NCBI GenBank assembly: GCA_951802425.1
Contig: OX637794.1
Coordinates: 5,022,001-5,086,000, forward strand
Length of the DNA stretch: 64,000 nucleotides
Reading direction: 5' to 3'
From: Clavaria fumosa
Lineage: Eukaryota > Basidiomycota > Agaricomycetes > Agaricales > Clavariaceae
Shown here: positions 11,606-22,400 of the stretch, one piece after another
Layout: the number at the start of each line of letters is the position of its first letter
Position numbering within the stretch: position 1 is the stretch's first letter
Made by a program: the position numbers and the translations under genes
Notes under the pieces: model-generated
The model's database searches: none
The model's input: only the letters and a program-made list of their open reading frames with translations
What the model was told of the DNA's origin: nothing

Positions 11606-12181
11606 GTGGCTCCAACTGGCCTACAAATGGTGAAGTCAACCACAAGGCCTTCATCTCCACCCAGCCCTGGAGTCCCAATATTGCCATCCATTGAATCCTT
11701 TGTTCTGCCTCTGTCTTCACTCACCATCCCCAACACTGATTTTGCAGACCTTTTTGTAGCTGCAACTGAGAAGTTTCTCTTGGAGATGCCCAAGCCTCCC
11801 TCATCACCTGGAAAGTGAAGATTCCATGCTTATACTGTGCTTAATGGTCACACAACTGGCGTGTTTACTGACTGGTTGGTACTAACAATCTACCATGCCC
11901 AAGATACTTATAAAGAATGCTAATTCAGGTTGACTGTTCAAGCATCAGTGAGTGGGTTCCCTAATCCAAACTTCAGGGGCTACAAGACACTCAATGAGGC
12001 ACAGGCAGTGTGGAACTATGGGAAGGCCAAAGGACTTGTTGGCCCACCCAAGGTGCTTGCGCAAACCCTGGATGTCAAGAATGATTTCTGGGTAGTGATT
12101 TGTGGGGAATGCCCTGGCATATATGCCAGCATGTATGTGTCATTGCTGCCTCAGCACAAATCCTACTCTGTTGAGGGATGA
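11606..12181 (+). pseudogene. Fragment with RNase H1 N-terminal (viroplasmin-like) motifs
   Basis: Segment 11606-11818 is Pro/Ser-rich with no known domain. After a probable intron, 11930-12181 encodes QASVSGFPNPNFRGYKTLNE, which resembles the second half of the RNA:DNA-hybrid-binding domain at the N-terminus of eukaryotic RNase H1 (VSGF....FK.F.T..EA). It is followed by DFWVVICGECPGIYAS, which resembles the first half (...V..GR.PGIY.S). The order second-half then first-half suggests two tandem domains, each incomplete here. In fungi such domains occur in many repeat-associated proteins. Start and end are uncertain. Confidence 0.4.
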
Positions 12182-14017
12182 GTTATGAACCTGTACTTAG
12201 TGCCTAACCAACTGCTATTACTGCTCCTGTGTCAGTAGCCTACTATACTAACCTCAACAATTTGCAGTGCTTACAATGTGTGTCAATCACAGCAATTCAT
12301 GCCAGTGTGCTGTCATGATATGCTCTTGTAATACTGTAGCAATACTGCATAAACAATGAGTGATACATCTAGGACTTGGACAGCAGGACAGTAGCAAATA
12401 TTTCTGAAATTTAGGGACACAGTGTATGTGACTGTATGAAGGCATTGAGATCACACTGGCACTAAACTGTGACACAGTGCAATGGTGCATTGCACAAGCA
12501 TGACTCTCTCTTGAACTCAATGTGGCAATCGTGCCTCAGGCTCCTCTAAGCAAGCCAAGTACTACAGCAGCCAACATAATGCCTCTGGGCAATGTATTAC
12601 ATTCCTGAGGAGTTTTGGGCCTTCAAGAATCTCCTCACACAAGGCAGCATCTGTGGCAAATCACTGAGCATGCCTCACTGGTATGTTACTGTAATTCTAC
12701 TGGTCTTCAACTAATTTAGGTCACATCCAGAGATGACTCCAGCTCAACACCATGCCATTGCAGATGTAAGAGAAGAGCCTGCCAACCAAGAGGATGACTG
12801 GCAGACAGCCAAAGATGTGTTGATGGGGCTGACACTATAGATATAAGCCATGCAGGGGGTGAGTTTCTGGCAATTCAGCATCAGGATGATTTATTGGCTC
12901 ATCAGTGTGTTATCCATATCCTTTGTCACCCTTCAAATGAAGCTGACTGATTGATCAGTGCAAAATATGTGAAGGATCACTGTACTCACTGAGATCAAAC
13001 CAAGCAGTGTACTGAGCTCTTCCAAAGTCTGATGGAAGAGCTTGTGAAGGCTTACATGCTTTGGCATGGTGCCCTGACTGCACAGAAGGAAATGCTCCAC
13101 CCCTCTGTTACTGGGCAACTCACGCTGCATGTTGTGTGAGTTTCCAGCCTTTCCTCTTCCTTGCAAATGCTTCTTGTCCTTGTCCTTCAATTTGTTGAAA
13201 TCTGGAATTATAATGACATGGGATTGTGTACAAGACAATTACCTATTGACCTCTGAAGCAATATTTTAATTAAATTGCTGTGAGAGCATATGCTGAGTGA
13301 AATACATCATTTGTCATGCATAAATCAGTTTCATCATGTGATGTAACTGTTTGTGAATTGTGAATGCAGTCTACCTAGTGTGGAGTAGATGACGAATGGA
13401 TGCTTAAGTAAGCATCAACTGTAACATTGCATATGATATGCATAAATTGACTGGTGTCACAACGTAAAACTAGGTGTCCATTTGCAGCACCACATGTCAT
13501 GTCCAGTTAATGGGACATTTATGTGTCCATTTGCGTGACACTGTCACATATTTCACATTCCACTTTAGTCAATGTGTGGGACCCAGCAGTGTCAGCCAAA
13601 ATCACGTGATGCATGCAAAGCGGCACATTACTGACCCACTTTCCACTACCTGGTGTTCTGCCTTCTACAGACCAGATACAAAAAAAAACTTTGAGTATAA
13701 AAAGTGTTCCAAATAATTATTTAAGCAAATCCTTCAAGCTCGATTTTTAATTTGCTTCATTCTTGAGATATGCCCCATGTACATGCCATATCTCAACAAT
13801 GAGGCCAAATTAAAAAATTCTATCTTGAGGGATTGTCTCAAATATATTATAGGAACATTTTGTCTCACCAAAACGAAGCTTGAATCATGCTGTGGAAGCC
13901 AAAACACCATGTATGGGGAGTATGGGATGTGAGTGGACTAATTAGGTAATTGTGGCTGTGCACCCACTCCGGCACAAGATAGATTTCGAGAATTGATGAC
14001 TATGCCAGCCATCAGAC
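12182..14017. other. CpG-poor repeat-derived DNA, no gene recognised
   Basis: Only short incoherent frames. TTTTGTCTCACCAAAACGAAGC near 13857 matches the motif near 3820 and 36040, so part of 13550-13900 is probably a MITE-like copy. Nothing else could be named. Confidence 0.45.
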
Positions 14018-14890
14018 ATCGTACGCATATCGTACGCATACGATATGCGTGCATATGATATGTAGACATTGTATGCACGCATATCGTACGCGTACGATAT
14101 GCGTGCATGTGATATGTAGACATCGTACGCATATCGTACGCGTACGATATGCGTGCATATGAGATGCAGACAACACAGGCATATCGTACGCATACAATGT
14201 CTACATCTCATATGCACGCATATCGTACGCATACGATATGCGTACATGTGATATGCAGACAACGCAGGCATATCGTACGCATACAATGTCTACATCTCAT
14301 ATGCACGCATATCGTACGCATACGATATGCATACGATGTCTGCATATCGTATGCGTACGATATGCCTGCGTTGTCTGCATCTCATATGCACGCATATCGT
14401 ACGCGTACGATATGCGTACGATGTCTGCATATCACATGCACGCATATCGTACGCGTACGATATGCGTACATATGATATGCAGACATCGTATGCGTACTAT
14501 ATGCTTGTATTGTGTGCATCTCATATGCACGCATATCGTATGCATACGATATGCGTACATGTGATATGCAGACATCGTACGCATATCGTACGCGTACGAT
14601 ATGCGTGCATGTGAGATGCACACAATACAAGCATATAGTATGCATATGATGTCTGCATATCATATGTACGCATATTGTACGCGTATGATATGCGTGCATG
14701 TGATATGCAGACATCGTACGCATATCGTACGCATACGATATGCGTGCATATGAGATGCAGACATCGTATGCGTACTATATGCTTGTATTGTGTGCATCTC
14801 ACATGCACGCATATCGTACGCGTACGATATGCGTGCATGTGATATGCAGACATCGTACGCATATCGTATGCGTACGATATGCGTACAAAA
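14018..14890. repeat. Palindrome array (locus B)
   Basis: More than a dozen copies of a 26-bp palindrome with half-site CGCATATCGTACG, many exact and some with an A/G swap at the centre. They are separated by spacers GTGATATGCAGACATCG or GAGATGCAGACAACACAGGC in both orientations. The core equals that of locus A but the spacers differ. The array ends about 200 bp before the start codon of the GGQHR gene, so it lies in or near that promoter. Frames through the array are repeat artefacts. Confidence 0.92.
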
Positions 14891-15086
14891 TCATATGCAT
14901 GTCATACACATGCATTTTCTACTCCAGATGTCATACATATGATATACTTTGTGCATATCAAGTGCAAATGAGATGCATTGTCTATATTTGTTTAATGATC
15001 ATGTGCCAATCAATCATGTGATTTCATCGTGATCCTCGCCATCGATCAAGGGTAGTCAACTGTTCCTCATCCTTCGAATATCAGGC

Positions 15087-18000
15087 ATGGCAACAACTCC
15101 TACTGTTCTGTCGTCTCAAGTGAGTCCTGAATCATCTACTGTGATAGGTTTGATAACCTTTAGCAGCCAAACGAACAACTGCTCATCAACACCGAGTCAG
15201 AGGATGTCGTATCACGTAAAGTTCAAGAGGAACTTGAATTGTGCGATCGTGCACTCCTTGGGTTTGGAAAAGCTGATATTTTCAAGCTGAACCCTGTTTG
15301 GCAACGCTGGAACAAACGCCCATTGGTCATATCTCAGGCCAAGAAAATAGAAGAATCGTTTCTTAAGCACGGAATTCAACGCTTCCACCCGAAATACGTC
15401 ATTACGCTCGTTGTACCGCGTAGTTGGGTCGATACTTCAGTTCTAGTGACGACGATTGGTTCTGGAGGACTTGGTCTCCCCGATATTATCTGGACCGAAA
15501 ACGCGGATATGAAGACCATCTACGGTGCTGGCGGGCAGCATCGCTTCAGAGCCCTGGAGTTATTCAGAGAGAGGCTCGAACATCGCAAGGAAAAGTTGAC
15601 CAAAGAGCATACGACTTACACCGCCCGCAAAAGCAGCAAGAGTGACATCGATGACGAATTCCTGGCCAACCTTGGGGCAGAACTCCAAGCTCTCAAAGGG
15701 GAGTTGGCGATATTGGGTAAATGGGCTTTGGCGATTTATGACTATGGTGTGTCTACTACTTATTGATTCATGAAATCTGAAATATAATTTTTTAGACGTT
15801 GCTACGGAGAATAATTCGAGAATCGCAAAGATCCTCTCGAAAAACGACTCGCTCCATCACTACGCTGAGACAACTGGCGAATATTTCACCAGCCTCATCC
15901 GCGATATGGCTGATGACCTCTCCGATGTTCTGAATCTCGATACGCTTCGCCTTAAAGCCTACAATACTGCAAAGGACCGTGGACATGTCTATACAGATAT
16001 CCTTTGCAATTCTGGAATTATTGAAATGCTTGTGGGCCTTTGGCAGTTTAACGTGTATTGGTGCCGAACTAAGCTCTTCCAACCGTTATGGCTCAAGAAA
16101 ACAATTATTGGGCAACATGGGGCTGGTGCGGTGAGTGGTACATTTTATTTTTACAGTTCATTATTTGACATTAAAATATCAGCTAATTTCGCATCTCATT
16201 GCGACGTATGGGACAAGGACACTCAATATATTGACGTCCGAAACACAATTTCCTTCCTTGAAAGATATCGACGCACTTGCGCGCAAGATTTCCCTGGGGA
16301 AAATGAGCGCAGAGGAAGTCAAAGAGCGAACCGAACAATTAAATGGGCTTCTTGACGTGCTCAATCCCGATGTCACGTTCTTCTCTGCCACCTTACTTCA
16401 GGATATCGATAAAGCTGCAGGACAAGCCTTCAGTGGATGCCGCATGTTGATCGGAATTCCTACAGAAGAATACTCAGGACGGTTGAACGTATATATGAGG
16501 TCAGTGATACGGAGCCTTGAGGAACACCGGGCTAGCCATGTGCTCTTGGAGTCAGCAAAGGCAAAGCTTCGCTGGATGATGTTCCAGCAAGACGACACGC
16601 AGGTTCCATTTCCGATTGTCACGGAGTCAGTCGTCGTTATGCTGGCTGAGTCCTTCGCTCGCATTGGTAAGGCCGTCAACGAAGTGAGTTTAAATTTGAG
16701 TATTAGTAGATTTACTAAATGACTTATGACCCAGGTTGCGACATGGTTCGAGCCGCTTTGGGGATACCCTCTGCTCCAACGAGGTGAAACCCGGTGGAAT
16801 GATGCAACAAGCATTATTAGAACAGCGATTGAAAAAGATGAGAGGATTGTCTCTAAAGAGAAAGCAACTGAACAAGTAAGTAACTACTACATTTAAGGAA
16901 TAAAGGAAAATATTCAATGTGTATGTATAATAGGTGTTTGAAATTCTGTGTGCTTCACGCGCGGTGGAGCTTGTCGATCTTCAAATCGAACTGTGCAGCC
17001 GCAAGAGTAGCCGTTTGACTTCAGGGAAAATTTCGAAACAAGACGTTGATGCATTTTTTGACGACGAGCCTGACAACAAAGCATTCGAGAAAATGACAAA
17101 AATGGTGCCAAAGGAGGATCTCCTAGACGAGGTCAACAAGCTCGCTGACCAGCTGGTACTTGCGATGAAGGATGCGACAACACTTTCCACCCTCAAGAAT
17201 TGTGCGGCGAATGTGGTTACAGCAACGACCTTCCCATGGCAAAGTGTCGACTCCCGCTCCCGCTCCCGTGACTCCAAACTAGTAGCGAGGTGTGCGTTTG
17301 TTGCAAGACTGCATCAGAAAGCTCACCATGAGCGGATCATCACTCAAACGTCAGCTGGGCACTTGCGCATGAGGATTTGTGAAGTTCTGGCAGCTGAAAC
17401 GGATGGTGTAATGCGCGGGAAGAAGCGAGTCTACGAGTGGAAATTTAAGGATGGGATTGAGGTCGCGGATATCACGAAACTCCCGAAGGTAATCCTCAAT
17501 GTCGAAACTATTGCGGCGCGCTTGGAGGCTTCTGATGGTCATGGGGCGGTTGCCAAAGACCACACAGAAATGGAGAAGCTCATCAAACATGTTGAGGAGA
17601 TGGCAGTAGCGAAGTGGGACCCGAAGCAGGGGACGCAGATGGAGGAGAATGTGTGGGACGCGTTGGATCACTTGATCGACGTACGAACTCTTTCATTTTA
17701 TTACTCATTATCAATGATTCAACTCTAAATGAATGGATCAGGCACTCTCAGCAAATGCAGGTCGACTTCGATTCCGCAAGACCTCATCAGAGCTATACAA
17801 CCCTAACTTGGACAAGTCAGTGCAGCAAGATAAATACTTGTTGCCCAAATCGATGCTGGACAAGTTGTACACATATGGTAAGGTTATTGATTGGTCGGAG
17901 TTGAGTGTGCTGACATCCAACTAGAGTTTAACGAGGTCACCCCAACAACTGGACCTGCAGCCGCCAGCCCTTCTGAAGATGACGCTGAGGAAAGTAACTC

Positions 18001-18865
18001 TGAGAGTGATGACGATGAACCACCCCAGGGTGGTAGCGATGATGACTATATAGCATCTCTGAAGAGGCAGAAGGAGGCGGCAGCCCTTGTTACTTTGAAC
18101 AAGCAGAAGCAAGAAGCTGCACGCGCGAAAGAGGCCAAAAAGGTGAAGGCAAAGGCAAGTCTTGAGCGAAGCACAAAAGATAACGTTCAAGAGACCGAAG
18201 GTTCCAAAGGTACGCATATCGTACATGGACAATATCCATTCATTCTCACTTGTTGCTTACTACAGCCAAGGGAGCGGAAGGAGAAACAGGAGGTATGTGT
18301 GTTTATTGGTACATTATGCATAATTTGCTGACCCTTTGGTTATTGCAGGCAAGGGGAATAATGCTCCGCCAAAGCCGTTTTCTACCCCAAGTCCATTGAC
18401 CCCTTTGCCTTCTCACTCCACTCGTATGGGATTTGTTGTCTCCTTTATCAGCATCCTGACTTGTGAAATTAGGCTCTCAATCCAGGCCCTCTGAACCTCC
18501 TGCAGCACCTGTGAAGAAGGTTGTAACTCGAGCAATGGGTAAGTCATCCACAATAAACATTCTGAAAGCCTGCTAAAAAACTCATGCAGTAGCAGCATCA
18601 AGCAGTGCTGTCGCAGATGATGGTCCATGTTCGTCTTTCGTTCCATCCATCTTCCATTTCTAATACATGTTTCACTTAGCCAAACGTCGCCCTTCATTCA
18701 GTCGTGAATATATAATTCTACACATATATATATGAAGCTAAATCACTCACAGCACCGACTTTCGCATCAAAGCGTCACCGTCATGACCTCTCATCCCTGC
18801 AAGGTGTCGAATCAGAAGTTGAGGATCCAGATGAGGATGAGTTGGAATTTTCCACAGCTGCATAG
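15087..18865 (+). CDS. ParB/DGQHR-like protein, 1032 aa, 14 exons
   Basis: Exons 15087-15119, 15164-15746, 15796-16130, 16183-16683, 16735-16875, 16934-17680, 17742-17877, 17925-18209, 18266-18292, 18349-18423, 18473-18538, 18590-18622, 18680-18703 and 18753-18865 give 1032 residues with every junction in phase and GT-AG ends. Residues about 95-145 read HGIQRFHPKYVITLVVP, then IYGAGGQHRFRALELF. GGQHR at 134-138 is the hallmark of ParB/sulfiredoxin-fold DGQHR domains, which in bacteria occur in ParB-like and DndB-type proteins. The middle (residues 200-780) is helical and unrecognised. The C-terminal third is low-complexity: an acidic SEDDAEESNSESDDDE stretch, Lys/Ala-rich helix, Pro/Ser segments, KRRPSFS and an acidic tail, which suits a nuclear protein. 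No stops or frameshifts, and CpG content is host-like. A truncated paralogue lies at 37710-38807. Function is unknown. Confidence 0.8.
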
Positions 18866-19487
18866 TGTGCTTTGTCTTGTTTTTGTGAAACTTGTACAGT
18901 GATCTTCATGATCAATGAATACCTTGTGACTTGTTGGTTATGGTTAGTAATAACTTAACAAAAATTCTATGGCATACAAGTGTTTGTATGCATTGGAACA
19001 GCCAACATGCGCATATCGTATGCGTACGATATGCGTACATATGATATGCAGACAATGCACGCATATCGTACGCATACGATATGCGTACATCGTTTGCATG
19101 TACACATGATGTACACATATCATATGCAAGTGATATGTATATGTTGTCTAGTCTGGAAATATGCATATGATATACATGAATAATGTTTGCATACAGCAAG
19201 CAAATGCAATGTAATGTAGACACTATACACATCTGGTTGGCTTACTTGATAGGTATGAACATCAGCATACATTCTGATGTTCATACATATTATGCAAGCA
19301 ATTATATATTGTCTAGTCTAGACAATATATTGCATTTACTTATGCATACATTATTTGTGTATATCATATGCATAATTCTGGACTAGACAATGTGTGCATA
19401 TCATATGCATACAATATGTGTATCCTGATTAGTTACTACTAAGGTTGAAAAAGCATATTGATAAATTGTATATCCACCTAATAGCAC
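18866..19487. repeat. Intergenic palindromes (locus C) and fold-back repeats
   Basis: Positions 19012-19092 hold two copies of the CGCATATCGTACG-type palindrome with spacer ATATGATATGCAGACAATGC, the spacer type of locus B. Positions 19253-19290 contain GTATGAACATCAG facing CTGATGTTCATAC, and 19305-19330 ATATATTGTCTAG facing CTAGACAATATAT. This is the space between two convergent genes, so it includes both 3' regions. Confidence 0.75.
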
Positions 19488-22400
19488 TTAACTAAGTTCT
19501 CCATCGTAGTAGTAGTTGTCATAACCAGTCATGCTAACATCAGAGTCTGGGTCAGATTCACCATAATCCTGTGCCCTAGATTTTCCTTTGCCCTGTTGAT
19601 ACATTGAAGGCTTTGTAGACAGATGAGGTCGCTTTGCATTGGGCATTTGTGATGAACTAGGCCCAATGTCATCAGCCAAGTCCAGCAAGGAAGGGGTGAT
19701 CTTTCGTTTGGATGATGATGCATGGTTCTGTGTGTCTTGCTCGTTTTTGAAGCATGGGGGAAGGAGGCATTCATTGTTTTGTGCAAGGATCTTGGCTTGC
19801 CTGGTTCCGAGTATCATGGCAAGTGCACTGAAAGGACCATATGGAGGGGAAGAGAGATGGTAAACCAGCTTGTGATACAAGCTGTTGATGTCTGCACTGT
19901 TGTGCAGTGTGTAATTCTTCCCAAACCGTGCTGCAGTGAAGAGGATATGACCCTTCCCTTTGAATGCACCAATCCGTACCATATTCAGAGCATTGATGCC
20001 TTTTGAATCTGATGACTGCTAAGTTTTACATCTGATATGAAATCAATAAAACTCACTGTGTTTGTCAGTCCAATGACTGCCCAATTTGCCTGTCTTCTGG
20101 TAATACTTTTGCAGAGGACTGGTAGTGTCATACAAGGCAATGATGAAAACAGTGACTGTGGTGATGTACAAGTCACGTTGTGTATTCCCCCTTTTTCCAC
20201 TTTGAAGACGATTTGTCCATGGCAGAGTATTGAGATATGCCTGAGCACTTTCATATGAAAATCCCATTTCATGGCTGATGTGCTCAGGCTGTTCAGTGAA
20301 AACATTTGGACACAGCCTTGAAAATATGATGGCCATGAGGAGGGCAAGGTGATGAAGGGGTTGACTGAAGTCAAGAGAGGCCATAACATGCTGGTAGGTC
20401 TCCTTCACATAAAGTGCGGAAGGGCTGCTGGAGAATGGTGGCAGAGTGAAATCAGTGGGAAGTGTCCTCCGGTTGAGAATGGACTTGAGTTCCTGCACAG
20501 TGTAAGCAGAGGCAGACCAAGGAGCATTCATATCTGCATTTCGTTTGTTTTCAATAGCTTGTTGCATTGCTGATGTGCGTGCCTCAGATGGCCGCAGTGC
20601 TTTGGAGACTAGTTTTGGATGTGATGAAGGTGCACCAAATGTTGTCCATGCATTCCAAACTGGGTTGCGCCCAGGACGTCCTTGGGCACCAGTAGCAGGG
20701 GGACTCCATGGAAGCATGTGGATTTGCATGGCAAGAAGACAATGTTGCAAAACATCTTGTGCATGGGCGATCTTGTTAATGCCAAGTCGAGCAGCCAATG
20801 AAAAAAGTTTGTTCAGGGCAGATGGTAGAATATGTTGGAAATTGCCCTTTGGAATGAATGGGAGCCCAGTGACCCGTGGTTTGTCAGCAATCTTTACTAA
20901 GTCGTGACAAAACCCAGTGAGGTCAAGGTGGTCAACAGATGCTTTGGGCAGGTCAACTCCATTTCTATCAGCCACCACACGAATGAGGGCAACTCCATTG
21001 TTATAGGCGAGTGGTTGCTTGGTTTTCTCCCAAGTCTTGAGATCTTTTTTCAAGGCCTGAGCTTGTAAGGCAGCATCTTCATCTTCACTGTCTTGAAGAG
21101 CCTTGATTCTCTCAGAGGCACCAGTGGAGACCAGCTGGACAACATCTTTGTGATATACCTCCAAAGCAAGGTGGCCAACAACATAGGATGGACGAATGTC
21201 TGGATCAGCCTTTGGAAATAATTGTTCTGGGATGGCATAGAGAACGTGGCTGATGCGAAAATCTGCAAAGTATTTCTTGATGTTGACAAGTGAGTGAGTA
21301 ATACAAGGAAGACAAATGGGAAACATACCATCCAATGGTCATTTCCATAGGTCAAACTCTGACCACATTTTGAAGCAGTGGCAGGGCAACCACCCTCTGC
21401 ATGAGGCCATAGTGGAGCATTGTGAATGAAATGCATGGCAAGGGAAGTATCCAGTTTGACAGCAGTGATAATTGCAGGAAGCCCTTGTTCAACCAAGCTT
21501 TTCCTCAAACCAATAGGGCCCATAAGATCCTTTGTAATGACTCGGGCGTCTCCTGTGTAGGCAAATGCAAGTGCACGCTCAAGTGCTGCCACTATCTCAA
21601 TCACATAAGGCGAGACTGGAATGTCACTGGCAACACGATCTTTCTGAGAAGTCCACAGGTTTATGAGTGATGCAACCAGAGGGTAAGATGTCCAGAGATA
21701 TATGTTAGGAAAGACCTGAAGAAAGATATGAGGATAAATAGTTTGATATCAAATTGATGCAAATTGCTCACATGAGGTTGAAAGATTTTCATGCTGTCCT
21801 TGACAATGTCAAGAACAGAAGGATGTGTCCAGTGCCTAGCCAGGGGTCGTATAACTCGGCCTAAGATTACACTATACTTGGGTCAGTAGTCATGACAGGG
21901 AGCAAGAGAAGAGTCATTCTCACCCTCCACGACGAAAGACAGGTTGAAGTGCATCCATGTCAATTGTTATGACCAGCTCCAAGCGCAAGGCACGGGCAAT
22001 GGCATTTTTGCCAAGTTTCTCAGCCACACGATCATGGGGAAGATGGGCTGAGACGAAGTCTTGGATCTTCTTTGCCTTTCGTTTGTTGACTGTTGTGCTT
22101 GCATGTGTACCAGCCAAAGCTGCAGTAAGACGTCCCTTGACCAATTCTAGTTGGCCTGCTCGCTCTGCTAAATTGTGTTGGACATGATTATAGGCCTGAA
22201 ATGCAACAACTCGAATGGCATCTTGGTCATTATTCTGTCTGAGGTTGTGATTCATTGACTTTAGCAGGGATGCAAATCCTGCTGGAGGTTTGTTGGACTG
22301 GAGATGACCATATTGCTTTGTGAATGCTTGAGGATAGACAGTGAGTTTGAGTGGAGTTTCGTCATGCTCATCATCATGCTCAGTGTCAGAGTCATGGGGA

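Noticed and set aside
14018..14890. CRISPR-like repeat-spacer appearance
   Set aside because: Repeats are palindromic, spacers are themselves repeated and in both orientations, and the genome is eukaryotic.
13938..15021. Frames of 60-114 codons rich in Met/Ile/Cys/His/Arg/Tyr
   Set aside because: Products of the locus B palindrome array, identical peptides on both strands.
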